Source of the DNA: Dehalococcoidia bacterium
GTDB taxonomy: Bacteria > Chloroflexota > Dehalococcoidia > Tepidiformales > Tepidiformaceae
DNA length: 64,000 bases
Direction: 5' to 3'
NCBI GenBank assembly: GCA_020853755.1
Contig: JADYYG010000051.1
Span: 62,001-126,000, forward strand
This document shows, piece by piece, positions 33,134 to 41,085 of the stretch. Both the position numbers and the translations under genes were made by a program. Positions within the stretch are counted from its first letter, which is position 1. Every line of letters begins with the position of its first letter. The notes under the pieces were generated by a model, which saw nothing but the letters and a program-made list of their open reading frames with translations, ran no database searches and was not told the DNA's origin.

Positions 33134-33913
33134 TTATCCGCCAACCGTGTCCAGGCCGCGGAGCGCCTTCAGGGCCTCATCTCGCGGGAGAAGGCTGGCA
33201 GCCAGGGCGTTGTCACGTGAGTCGAATTCCGCGCTGCGGCGGCGCAACTCTTCCTCCGCGGCGCGCTTCCGGTCCCATGCGGTCTTCCAGTCCTTCGCGA
33301 CCCGCGCCACCGAGTCCTGGCGTTCGAGGAGAGACTCTTCGGCGTGCAACCGAACGGCCCACGTCTCCCGCGTCTGCTGGTGCTGGGCCACCGAGCGTGC
33401 GAACTCCGCCGCGCCGACCGCTACCGCGGCCGAGCACGCGCTGACCGCTTCATCGATGGCGCGCATCGCGGTGCGCCGGCGAGTGACCGTATCGCGCAGG
33501 GCAGTGAGGAGTTCTCGTTCGGCTTGCTCCCGGCCGGCCTCTTCCACTCCCTCGGTCGCGGCAGCGCGCTGGCGGAAGAGTTCCTCCGCCTTCTGGAGGT
33601 CGGCGTCCGCCTTTATCAGGCGGCTCTCCTTGTTGTCAGCGGCCTTCGCAGCTTCGTTCTGGACCGCGCTGGCAATCTCCCGTTCGCGGTTGGCTATCCA
33701 GTCGGGGTCGCGCACGTAGGTCACGGTGATGCGGCTTTTCTGGCGCGCTTTCGCCTCTTCCGGGTCCTCACCGATGACATGGGCGCTGCCGTCGTCGACG
33801 GACTGGACAGACCAGCCGCGCTTCGTGGCGGCGGCGGCGTCCCACTGGTACTGCTTGTCGGTGGCATACGTACCGACGAACTCGGTTTTCGTGCGGTCGT
33901 CATACCAGGCCAT
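33134..33913 (-). CDS. Coiled-coil protein of unknown function
   Basis: 259 residues. The first ~70 residues form a small beta-rich region (MAWYDDRTKTEFVGTY, later ITVTYVRDPDWI). The rest, from about 75 to 245, is almost entirely charged helix with heptad-like spacing and no proline breaks, predicting a long coiled coil. The N-terminal WSVQSVDDGSAHVIGED resembles short domains that begin small membrane-associated proteins, but there is no membrane segment here. I do not recognise the family. The start is ATG 33913 with a GGAGGG about 12 bases upstream. Confidence 0.7.
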   Translation of the reverse strand: MAWYDDRTKTEFVGTYATDKQYQWDAAAATKRGWSVQSVDDGSAHVIGEDPEEAKARQKSRITVTYVRDPDWIANREREIASAVQNEAAKAADNKESRLIKADADLQKAEELFRQRAAATEGVEEAGREQAERELLTALRDTVTRRRTAMRAIDEAVSACSAAVAVGAAEFARSVAQHQQTRETWAVRLHAEESLLERQDSVARVAKDWKTAWDRKRAAEEELRRRSAEFDSRDNALAASLLPRDEALKALRGLDTVGG

Positions 33914-34476
33914 TGCGAATCCAATCCCTCCGGGCGCCGGGCAGCGAAGCCCATTCTACAGCCCGGCCCTTTGCGCGCCGTTCAGGCAACGGAGAGCAAG
34001 CGTGCGGATGCGCCGCAGGGGGAAGGGAACCGCGCAGCCACGCGGCAGCGAACCACCCCTCTTTCGCAAAGGCCCGCGCGTCAGCAACGGCACGGCGCGG
34101 ACCACCACCGCGGTCCACGCCAGCGGGAGACGGTGCGCTGGACTCGCGGCTGTCTCGCTGGGGTGACGATCCGCTCGCTTCCGTTCGCGGTTCCCTTTTC
34201 CGCGCCGTTCGCACCACACGGTTCGCAAAGGCCCGCGCGTCAGCAACGGCACGGCTCGGACCACCACCGCGGTCCACGCCAGCGGGAGACCGTGCCCTGG
34301 ACTCGCGGCTGTCTCGCTGGGGTAACGATCCGCTCACTGCCGTTCGCGGTTCCCTTTTCCGCGCCGTTCGCGGCGGCCGCATTGCGAAACCGGGCGATGA
34401 CCCTCATGCACTCCATTCTTGCAGGTGATTGCGGCCATCCTTAGTATTCGCGCCCAGAATCCTCGGGGGAAGATTT
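33914..34476. other. Intergenic region with two tandem repeat units
   Basis: This holds a decayed unit B near 34022, then two type II repeat units (34066-34197 and 34225-34356), and the promoter of the next gene (TAGTAT at 34442-34447). No gene was seen. Confidence 0.85.
34066..34356 (+). repeat. Two tandem type II repeat units
   Basis: Each 132-bp unit is unit A, about 75 bases, then inverted unit B (34066-34197; 34225-34356), with a period of 159 bp. The 75-base core begins with a variant of CACGGCGCGGACCACCACCG. The same units occur inverted at 43340-43624. Confidence 0.85.
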
Positions 34477-35715
34477 GTGACTCAACCGCGCCCGGCCCGC
34501 CCGGTCCTCTGGCCCGAAATCCGCGCCATGTTGCTCGCAGCCATGGCCATATTCCTCTACACCATCTCCATCGGCATCCTCAACGGCACCGACCTGGTCG
34601 ACTTCGACCAGCGGCGCATCCTCGGGCATGTCCACGGCGGCACGCTTGGCTGGCTCACCCTCTCCGTGTTCGCGGCCTCGCTCTGGCTGTTCGGCGCCGG
34701 ACCGGCGCTCACGGCGATGGAGCGAACCGCTGCCCGCTGGCTGGCCGTGGCCGGAGTAGCCGCGTTCGTCTGCTACATCGCGGCCTTCTCGCTGACCTAC
34801 GGAAACATGCGGCCCGTGTTCGGAACCATCTCGACGGTCGTGATCGCCGGGTTCTTCACGTGGGTCTTCGTTCGCGCGAAAAAGGTCGACCTGGGTGTGC
34901 CCCACTGGGGCTTCCTCGCCGCCCTCGGAACGTCCATCGTCGGCGGTGTGCTCGGCATCCTGCTCGCCATCAGGATTGCGAACGGCACCGACTGGCTCAC
35001 CAAGAACCTGGACGGCGCACACCCGGCGACGATGGTCGTCGGCTTCCTCGTGCCGGTTGGTCTCGGCATGGCCGAATGGGCGTTCACCTTCCCGGCGCCG
35101 CCCAGGGCTACCCGCCTCGGTATCATCCAGATGGTCTTCCCGTTCCTTGGCGGACTGGTGCTGATGGTCTCGATCCTGGCGGACATCACGCCCCTCGCGC
35201 CGATCGCCATCCTGCTTCAGATCATCGGCTTCGGGATCTTCATCAAGCGGATGTGGCCGAACCTGCGCGCGGTGAATTTCGCCGAGGCCGGACCGGGCCG
35301 CCACGCTGTCCTCGCCGCAGTTTCGCTGCTCGGGGTCATCGCTCTCGCCCAGTACTTGGTCATCAAGTACGAGGGCGACCTCGACCTCGCGCCCGAGCAC
35401 ATGCTCCTCGCGCTCGACCACACACAGTTCATCGGGCTGATGACGAACTCCATCTTCGCGATGCTCCTTTCCGCGACGGTCGGCCGGAAGGGGAGCCTCG
35501 TGGATCACGTGGTGTTCCTGGCGGTGAACATCGGGCTGCTCGGCTTCGCTGTCGGCCTCCTCGCTGATGCGACCGTGATGAAGCGGATCTTCGCGCCGCT
35601 CATGGGGACTGGCCTGCTCCTCGGGCTCGCGGTCTTCGCGCTGCGACTGCTCGAAGTCGAAGTGCGCGGGCTGACCAGTTCGGAACCGGCGCCGAGCGGT
35701 GCTGCGGGCCAGTAG
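34477..35715 (+). CDS. Polytopic membrane protein with conserved His, haem-copper oxidase subunit I-like
   Basis: A 412-residue protein with about 11-12 hydrophobic helices. Histidines fall in membrane segments: HVHGGTLGWL (H51, H53), VPHWGFL, GAHPATMVVGF and EHMLLALDHTQFIGLM. The HxH...GW pattern recalls the first haem-ligand helix of haem-copper oxidase subunit I and of NnrS. It lacks the full Cu-site pattern, and no oxidase subunit II gene is near. It may be a haem-binding sensor or an orphan COX1-like protein. The GTG start at 34477 has CGGGGGAAG five bases upstream. Confidence 0.6.
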   Translation: MTQPRPARPVLWPEIRAMLLAAMAIFLYTISIGILNGTDLVDFDQRRILGHVHGGTLGWLTLSVFAASLWLFGAGPALTAMERTAARWLAVAGVAAFVCYIAAFSLTYGNMRPVFGTISTVVIAGFFTWVFVRAKKVDLGVPHWGFLAALGTSIVGGVLGILLAIRIANGTDWLTKNLDGAHPATMVVGFLVPVGLGMAEWAFTFPAPPRATRLGIIQMVFPFLGGLVLMVSILADITPLAPIAILLQIIGFGIFIKRMWPNLRAVNFAEAGPGRHAVLAAVSLLGVIALAQYLVIKYEGDLDLAPEHMLLALDHTQFIGLMTNSIFAMLLSATVGRKGSLVDHVVFLAVNIGLLGFAVGLLADATVMKRIFAPLMGTGLLLGLAVFALRLLEVEVRGLTSSEPAPSGAAGQ

Positions 35716-35751
35716 CCGGGGTATATAGTTCGCGCCAAAAGGAGGCGCGCC

Positions 35752-36564
35752 GTGCTCGAACCCCGTGACCAGTCAGCCATGCTTGGAGGGCTTCGCTTCG
35801 CCTACCGCGAATGGCCGAATCCCGGCGCCCAGGCGCTTGTCCTGCTCCACGGCTTCACCGGTCACGCCCACTCGTGGGAGAGCTTCGCCCGGGCGATGCA
35901 GTCCCGCTACCACGTCTACGCCCTCGACCAGCGCGGCCACGGCGATTCCGCCTGGACCGATGACTACTCGGCCGATGCGATGGTCGAGGACGTGCAGCGC
36001 TGGGTGACCGCGCTGGGGCTGAAGCAGTTCGTCCTGCTCGGCCTCTCGATGGGCGGCCGCAACGCCTACCAGTTCGCCGCCCAGCACCCGGACGAGGTCG
36101 AGCGCCTCGTCATCGTCGACATCGGCCCCGAGATAGCGTCGTCGGGTTCGAACCGGATCGTTTCCGGCGTGCAGGCGAACGACATCTTCGCGACGCCGGA
36201 CGAGGCGGTCGCCGCGATGCGCGCGGCCAACCCGCGAGCCGACGAAGCGGAACTGCAACACCGCACGCGCTACAACCTGATGCTGCGTGACGACGGCACG
36301 TGGACCTTCCGCTACGACAGGGCGCTGCGCACCAACCGGCTCCCGCGTCCAGCCGCCGGAGACGCCTGGGGGCTGCTCCCGAAGATCCGGGCGCGGACGC
36401 TGCTGATCCGCGGCGAACTGAGCGATGTGCTCGATGAGGCCGTGGCTGACCGGATGCTCAAGGAGATCCCGGACTGCGCTTTCGCGCTCGTCCCGGGTTC
36501 GGGCCATTCCATCCCGCTCGAAAGCCCGAAGGGGTTCCTCGCGGCGGTGGAGACGTTTCTCTAA
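35752..36564 (+). CDS. Alpha/beta hydrolase
   Basis: A 270-residue alpha/beta-fold hydrolase. Visible features are the oxyanion strand VLLHGFTGHAHSWE, the nucleophile Ser in GLSMGGRN, an acid residue likely in RGELSDVLDEA and the catalytic His in GSGHSIPLE. It resembles the large group of esterases, C-C hydrolases and haloperoxidase-like enzymes. The GTG start follows AAAGGAGG and a TATAGT-type -10 at 35724-35729. The next gene lies 19 bases downstream on the same strand. Confidence 0.92.
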   Translation: MLEPRDQSAMLGGLRFAYREWPNPGAQALVLLHGFTGHAHSWESFARAMQSRYHVYALDQRGHGDSAWTDDYSADAMVEDVQRWVTALGLKQFVLLGLSMGGRNAYQFAAQHPDEVERLVIVDIGPEIASSGSNRIVSGVQANDIFATPDEAVAAMRAANPRADEAELQHRTRYNLMLRDDGTWTFRYDRALRTNRLPRPAAGDAWGLLPKIRARTLLIRGELSDVLDEAVADRMLKEIPDCAFALVPGSGHSIPLESPKGFLAAVETFL

Positions 36565-36583
36565 TCACGGAAGGAGGCCGGGT

Positions 36584-37285
36584 ATGCCAGGCGGGCAGGG
36601 CGGTAGCGACGGAGGCGGAAGCAACGGATTCTCCAAGCTGGCGGCCCTGCTGCTCGGCGGCGGCCTGTTGGGGATCCTCACCATCTTCGGGCCGCGCATC
36701 GGCGGGGATGACCCTGCGCCGCCGCCGGGGCCAACGCGCCCGCCCCAGGACATCCCCACCGTCGGCGGCGGCAACAAAGCGCCACCGCCGCCAACGTCCG
36801 TCCCTGAGCCGACGAAGGCCACGACCGGCGAAATAGGGTCGCCTGACGATGACCTCCGCGGCGACCCGGGCAACGTGATCCTCACGATCACGGTCTACGG
36901 GCTGCCCGGCCGGGTGGGCGCCGAACTGGTCGACAAGGGCCGGGAGATGCGCCAACGGCAGGCGAAGGCGTGTGTCGCGGATCTGTACCCGGAGCCGTGC
37001 ATCACCTACTACGTTGTGAAGCCGGGAACGTCGCTCCGTATCACCGGGGGCGATGCCCGCGCCGGGATGTGGCCCGTGCTGGAGTACTTCCGCGGCGCTG
37101 GGTGCAACGTGGAGGGTCCGGTCAGCAAGGACTTCTCCTGCCAGGTGGTGATCACGTCGGACACGAACGCGGAAGCCCGCTACTACGGCGACACAACGCC
37201 ATCGGGCCGGTACTCCTACCCGAAGTGCCCGAAACCGGGCGACCGCGGGAACGTGCTCTCGGCGTGGATGGAGCGCTGCCAGTAA
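36584..37285 (+). CDS. Membrane-anchored protein with Pro-rich linker, unknown function
   Basis: 233 residues. A Gly-rich start is followed by one membrane helix (about 19-35), then a Pro/Thr-rich linker (43-80) and a ~150-residue exported domain with several Cys (KACVADLYPEPCITYY, GAGCNVEG, FSCQVV, PKCPKPG, ERCQ). The paired cysteines suggest disulfides outside the membrane. AAGGAGG lies upstream of the ATG. It is likely co-transcribed with the hydrolase. The family is not recognised. Confidence 0.75.
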   Translation: MPGGQGGSDGGGSNGFSKLAALLLGGGLLGILTIFGPRIGGDDPAPPPGPTRPPQDIPTVGGGNKAPPPPTSVPEPTKATTGEIGSPDDDLRGDPGNVILTITVYGLPGRVGAELVDKGREMRQRQAKACVADLYPEPCITYYVVKPGTSLRITGGDARAGMWPVLEYFRGAGCNVEGPVSKDFSCQVVITSDTNAEARYYGDTTPSGRYSYPKCPKPGDRGNVLSAWMERCQ

Positions 37286-37309
37286 CAGCGCGCGGAGAGG
37301 AGCAGGCCG

Positions 37310-37867
37310 TTGCCGTCAATCTGGGTTGAGAGCCTTCAGCATGAGTTCGAAGCCGCGCTCGACCTGCTGGCGGCTGCCGTGAACGCTTGCCCCGGCAACC
37401 TCTGGCAAGCGCCGATGTGGGAGGTTCCCGGCGACCTCTTCGGTCCGGCGCCGAACGGCCCGGACGGCGTGCCCGTCACGGACCCAGAGGCGCGCCGAGC
37501 ACTCGTCCAGCGCCGGTCCGCGCCATGGAGCGTCGCCTGGCACGCGCTCGAATGCCTCGACTATGACCTGGCAGGCGAGTTCGCGCCGTGGACCCCGCCA
37601 CCGCCGTTCGCAGGCAATCCGCACTGGCAACTCACCAGCCTGCGGAGGGCCTGGGCCCCCGCCGAGATCCTGGCGTACGGCGAATACTGCCGGGGACGCG
37701 TGCGAACCACCCTCGCGACCCTCACCGATGACCTCGCCGCGCGCCCACTCCCGCCAGCCCACCGCTACGCCGGGCAGCCGCACGCCCGGGTGATTACCGA
37801 GGCCTGCTTGCACACGGTGGAACATGCTGCCCAGGTCGGTCAGTTCGGGCAGCTCGCGAGGGGTTAG
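37310..37867 (+). CDS. DinB-like protein
   Basis: A 185-residue helical protein with a DinB-superfamily layout. Possible metal ligands are His in VAWHALECLDYDL and in the C-terminal CLHTVEHAAQVGQF. The start is TTG at 37310 with GGAGAGGAG seven bases upstream; TTG is unusual but fits spacing. It is on the same strand as the two genes before it and may belong to their transcript. It is convergent with the YNCIAWA gene, six bases away. Function unknown. Confidence 0.78.
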   Translation: MPSIWVESLQHEFEAALDLLAAAVNACPGNLWQAPMWEVPGDLFGPAPNGPDGVPVTDPEARRALVQRRSAPWSVAWHALECLDYDLAGEFAPWTPPPPFAGNPHWQLTSLRRAWAPAEILAYGEYCRGRVRTTLATLTDDLAARPLPPAHRYAGQPHARVITEACLHTVEHAAQVGQFGQLARG

Positions 37868-37873
37868 TGCTGC

Positions 37874-38374
37874 TCAGGAGTGGGTCGCCATGCCCCTGGC
37901 CGCCGAGCGGGGTCGCCGCATGTAGAATGCGACCTCACCGTAGAAATCGCCCGAAAGTGCGTCGATGGAAACGTGCGCGATGTCCCGTGCTTTGCCTAAC
38001 TTGCTCGACCAGCGCCCATCAGCCAGCTGCCTCGCGACGTGCTGGAACCCCGCTTCGGGGTCGGCGCCTTCGCGCCAATAGATAGCGATTTTCTCCCATC
38101 CCGGTTCGAGCCTTCCATCATCGCAGGGGACGAAGTGCCGGGTCTTGAACGTTGCCATGAAGGCGTCGCGGCTGTAGTCCCGGGGAGCGCGTGCTGGCCA
38201 GTAATGTTCAGGGTTTCCCGACGGTTCCCACCAACGCCGGCGGTCGTTCATAGCCCAGGCGATGCAGTTGTAGTGGCTGTCGCTCGGGCTCGTCCGTTCG
38301 AACTCGCCATCCCGGAGGTTGGGCCAGTAATCCCGCGCCTTCCGTTCCGGCACGCCGAGGTCGAGCACGGTCAA
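37874..38374 (-). CDS. YNCIAWA-motif protein (uncharacterised conserved family)
   Basis: A 166-residue protein with the marks of a family found widely in bacteria, mostly in pairs with the gene type upstream here: YNCIAWAM near residue 36, then W-W and YWP, EKIAIYWREG, HVARQLADGRWSSKLGKARDI and a final YGEVAFYMRRP. I believe this is DUF7689. Conserved Cys and His are reminiscent of a hydrolase active site, but this is a guess. The start is TTG at 38374 in a TTGA overlap with the upstream gene; a longer frame would extend into that gene. A GTG at 38368 is possible. Confidence 0.75.
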   Translation of the reverse strand: MTVLDLGVPERKARDYWPNLRDGEFERTSPSDSHYNCIAWAMNDRRRWWEPSGNPEHYWPARAPRDYSRDAFMATFKTRHFVPCDDGRLEPGWEKIAIYWREGADPEAGFQHVARQLADGRWSSKLGKARDIAHVSIDALSGDFYGEVAFYMRRPRSAARGMATHS

Positions 38375-38763
38375 ATGAGCTTCTGCTCGGCGCCCCAGCG
38401 AAGCCACCGTGCCCGGGCCTGACGCATGTTCCCTTTGCATCCGGCATCAACGGAGTGGTTGCCGGTCAGCTGGCGCAGCGCCTCGAACCAGTGCCCATCG
38501 TGGTCCCGCAGGTCTGCGAGGATGTACGGGACGGCGTCCTTCCCGAGTTCTTCCACGATCCGGCGGTAGGCCGGGTGCTCGAAACTGTCCCGGTCGAGCG
38601 AGGATGCGTCGGTATCGGCGTGCCACCAGTCCGCAAGGTCTCTGAACCGCATCGCGACTGTCTCCGGGAGCAGGTGAACGCTGGCCCGCTCGCGAGCTTC
38701 GCCAGGAATGGACTCGACGGCGTGCGAAGCCCCGGTGCGCGGGCGGCGAACAGGCTGAGTCAC
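38371..38763 (-). CDS. Helical partner of the YNCIAWA protein
   Basis: 130 residues. The core reads HPAYRRIVEELGKDAVPYILADL, then HWFEALRQLTGN and RWLRWGAEQ, a pattern known from many bacteria immediately upstream of YNCIAWA-type genes (landmarks HPAYRRIVE, VPYIL and HWFEAL). The GTG start has GGAGGG seven bases upstream. Its stop overlaps the start of the next gene, so the two are translationally coupled. The conserved pairing suggests a joint function, possibly a toxin-antitoxin or similar two-part system, but no activity is known to me. Confidence 0.75.
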   Translation of the reverse strand: MTQPVRRPRTGASHAVESIPGEARERASVHLLPETVAMRFRDLADWWHADTDASSLDRDSFEHPAYRRIVEELGKDAVPYILADLRDHDGHWFEALRQLTGNHSVDAGCKGNMRQARARWLRWGAEQKLI

Positions 38764-38892
38764 GGCGTCCCTCCGGGTCTGGGTTGACGAAGCGGCGGTA
38801 TGATCGCTGCCCTCTATTGTCGCACGCCGCCATGCCCCGCTGTTTACCGGACAACCTGACCCTTACGCGGCGAACCTTCACGCTTAGGAACA

Positions 38893-39861
38893 ATGCGTAT
38901 CGTGTGCGCCGGGCGCGGCTTCGCGTCCGTCCTCTTCCTGCTCCTCGGCATAATTGCCGCCACTGCCTGCGGCGGTGATTCGGGCGACGAGATTACGACG
39001 CGGCTCATCACGGCCGTGCCGGCGGACGCCACGCCAACCCTCGCGCCCGGCGAAACACCCACGCCGCTGGTCCCGCCCGAACTCGTGCTCTCGGCCGTGC
39101 AGGTCTACCAGGCCGGCGCCGTGCTCGTTTCGGTCACCGGCGATGTGAAGGCGGGCACCGCGACCTTCCTCGGGCGGACCTTCACTCTCGCGAAGGGGTC
39201 GCAGAGCATGTTCGCCTTCGTCGCGGTCGACACCGAAGACTCGCCCGGCCCGCATCCCCTGCGCGTGGATATCACGATGCCCAACGGGTCGAAAGGCACG
39301 CTCGAAGACACCATCACGGTTCTGAAGACCGACTGGACGGTTGACTCGCTCGAGTTCGACTCCCAGACGTCCGAACTGCTCGACCCGAAGACGAACGCCG
39401 ACGAGTTGGCCCTCCTCAAGGCCATCTACTCCGGGGTGACGCCCGCGAAGCTGTGGGATGGGCCGTGGCTGATGCCGGTGAACGGCGTGGTCACCGCCCG
39501 CTACGGCGAGCAGCGATCGATCAACGGCAGCGCGCCTTCGGGCCATCACAGCGGCACCGACCTGGGGGCGATGGAAGGCACCCCGGTGACGGCCACGAAC
39601 TCCGGGCGCGTGGTGCTCGCCAAGCAACTCAAGGTGCGCGGGAACATGGTCATCATCGACCACGGCGGCGGGCTCTTTTCCGGATACTGCCACCTTAGCG
39701 AGATCGACGTCACCGAAGGCCAGATGGTCCACGGCGGCGACGTCATCGCGCTTTCCGGGAACACGGGGTTGTCCACCGGCGCCCACCTCCACTGGGAGAT
39801 CGCCTCGCAGGGCGTGTGGCTCGATGCATTGCGGTTCACCGACGGTACGAACGGGTTCTGA
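38893..39861 (+). CDS. M23-family peptidase, probable lipoprotein
   Basis: A 322-residue exported protein. The N-terminus has a hydrophobic segment ending AATAC, a plausible lipobox with Cys near residue 29, so it is likely anchored to the membrane outside the cell. The C-terminal M23 metallopeptidase domain (about 195-318) has HHSGTDLGA and HLHWEIA, the two zinc-binding motifs. These enzymes cut peptidoglycan cross-links, or are inactive partners in envelope assembly. The middle region (50-150) is beta-rich and may be an Ig-like spacer. The ligands appear complete, so activity is expected. Confidence 0.92.
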   Translation: MRIVCAGRGFASVLFLLLGIIAATACGGDSGDEITTRLITAVPADATPTLAPGETPTPLVPPELVLSAVQVYQAGAVLVSVTGDVKAGTATFLGRTFTLAKGSQSMFAFVAVDTEDSPGPHPLRVDITMPNGSKGTLEDTITVLKTDWTVDSLEFDSQTSELLDPKTNADELALLKAIYSGVTPAKLWDGPWLMPVNGVVTARYGEQRSINGSAPSGHHSGTDLGAMEGTPVTATNSGRVVLAKQLKVRGNMVIIDHGGGLFSGYCHLSEIDVTEGQMVHGGDVIALSGNTGLSTGAHLHWEIASQGVWLDALRFTDGTNGF

Positions 39862-39873
39862 GCCGGGTCCGGC

Positions 39874-39904
39874 AAGGGAACCCTGCCCGGGAGTAAGCGG
39901 ATCG
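39874..39904 (+). repeat. Solitary unit B
   Basis: One diverged copy of the 31-base terminal repeat (unit B) starts 13 bases after the M23 gene. Neither unit A nor an inverted partner is found nearby; it is probably a relic. Confidence 0.55.
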
Positions 39905-39970
39905 CCGCGTGGCGAGGCAGCCGCCCGTTCTCTGGCCCGTTCGATCCTTCCCTCTCCTGTCCTTCGCCTC

Positions 39971-39976
39971 TACCCT
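39971..39976 (+). promoter_or_regulatory. -10 box of the gene at 39985
   Basis: TACCCT, eight bases before the GTG at 39985. A second possible hexamer, TATCCT, directly touches the start codon. Confidence 0.5.
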
Positions 39977-39984
39977 CGTATCCT

Positions 39985-40410
39985 GTGCAGCTCTGGCTGG
40001 AAATCGAAGGCAAACCGGGGCGTGTGGAGCTCCCCGGTGGAGGGTCGGCCCTGGTCGCGTTCATGTCGTTCGCCGTTTCCCGTGGGTTCGGCGCCACTCA
40101 CCCGTTGATCGCCCTCGCCGACCGGCTGCATGACCAGCACGGTGTGCGCCTTGGCGCGCTCACCACCTTCTACGAGGCCGAGGCCGAGGACGCCGAGGAC
40201 CGCGCGAAGCTCGAACTCGCGTGGCAGGCGCCGACCACGCTGCGCAACGACCTCGACGGTCTCGCCCGTGCGTTCACCGAAGACCCTACCTGCGCGACCC
40301 TCGCCCGCCGGGGTGAAGGGTCGAGCCTGCCCGAGGAGGCGGCCGCGCTGCGCAGCCTGCTCGATGGACTGGATGAAAGCGCGCGCGTGCGCCTGGTGTA
40401 CGCCCTGTGA
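39985..40410 (+). CDS. Hypothetical protein upstream of a methyltransferase
   Basis: 141 residues with an N-terminal strand pair (LWLEIEGKPGRVELPGG) and then mostly helices. No motif was recognised. The GTG start is supported by the -10 box. The gene overlaps the following methyltransferase start (GTGATG), so the products are likely made together. Confidence 0.65.
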   Translation: MQLWLEIEGKPGRVELPGGGSALVAFMSFAVSRGFGATHPLIALADRLHDQHGVRLGALTTFYEAEAEDAEDRAKLELAWQAPTTLRNDLDGLARAFTEDPTCATLARRGEGSSLPEEAAALRSLLDGLDESARVRLVYAL

Positions 40411-41075
40411 TGCGCCGCCGGAAGGCTGCCATCGCCGCCCGGGAACGCTGGATCACGGGCGCTTCGGCCTATGCCGCGCGGGCCATCAACTCCCAGGCGG
40501 GCATGGCCCTCATTACCCCGCGCATCGCACGGATCATCGACCTGCTGGAGCTGGGGCCGGGCAAACGCTACCTCGATGTGGGCTGCGGCACCGCCGCCTA
40601 CGCCGACGCGATCGCGCACAAAGCAGGCCTCGAAGAATCGCCGGTCACGGTGGACATCGCGGGCGGCCTCGGTCCGGTCGAGATCGTGGGCTGGCCGGAG
40701 AAGCTTCCCTTCCGTGACCAGTCGTTCGACTGCATTACCTCGCTCTACTTCCTCCACCGCTTCGATGACGACGTCTGCCGGGCGTTCGCCGACGAGATCT
40801 CGCGGCTGCTGGCGCCGGGCGGGTCAGCCCTCGTGCTCGATGTCGCGCCGGTGCAGAACGGGCTGCTGAACCGGCTGCACGAGCGTCTGCTGCGGCCCGG
40901 CTGTGCGGCCGTCGACCTGCGCGGCTGGGGCCGGCTGGCGGCGACCTTCACCGAAGCCGGCTTCGACGCCATCGATCTGGTAAACGTCGGGCCATTCCTC
41001 GTGCCGCCGGCGCCGCGCGTGGGCGTGCTCCTGCGCCGCGCCCCCGCAAGCGAAAGCGAAGACGCCGAGGACTGA
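40410..41075 (+). CDS. SAM-dependent methyltransferase
   Basis: A class I methyltransferase of ~221 residues. Motif I is RYLDVGCGTAAYADAIA. Strand two ends in VTVDIAGG. The segment WPEKLPFRDQSFDCITSLYFLHRF is the region for the adenine ring and substrate side, and LLAPGGSALVLDVAP is the post-motif III region. It has the layout of UbiE/MenG-type or small-molecule methyltransferases. The start is ATG at 40410, or the GTG immediately before it. It is coupled to the hypothetical gene upstream and convergent with the MBL gene. Confidence 0.88.
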   Translation: MRRRKAAIAARERWITGASAYAARAINSQAGMALITPRIARIIDLLELGPGKRYLDVGCGTAAYADAIAHKAGLEESPVTVDIAGGLGPVEIVGWPEKLPFRDQSFDCITSLYFLHRFDDDVCRAFADEISRLLAPGGSALVLDVAPVQNGLLNRLHERLLRPGCAAVDLRGWGRLAATFTEAGFDAIDLVNVGPFLVPPAPRVGVLLRRAPASESEDAED

Positions 41076-41085
41076 CCGGCCGCAC

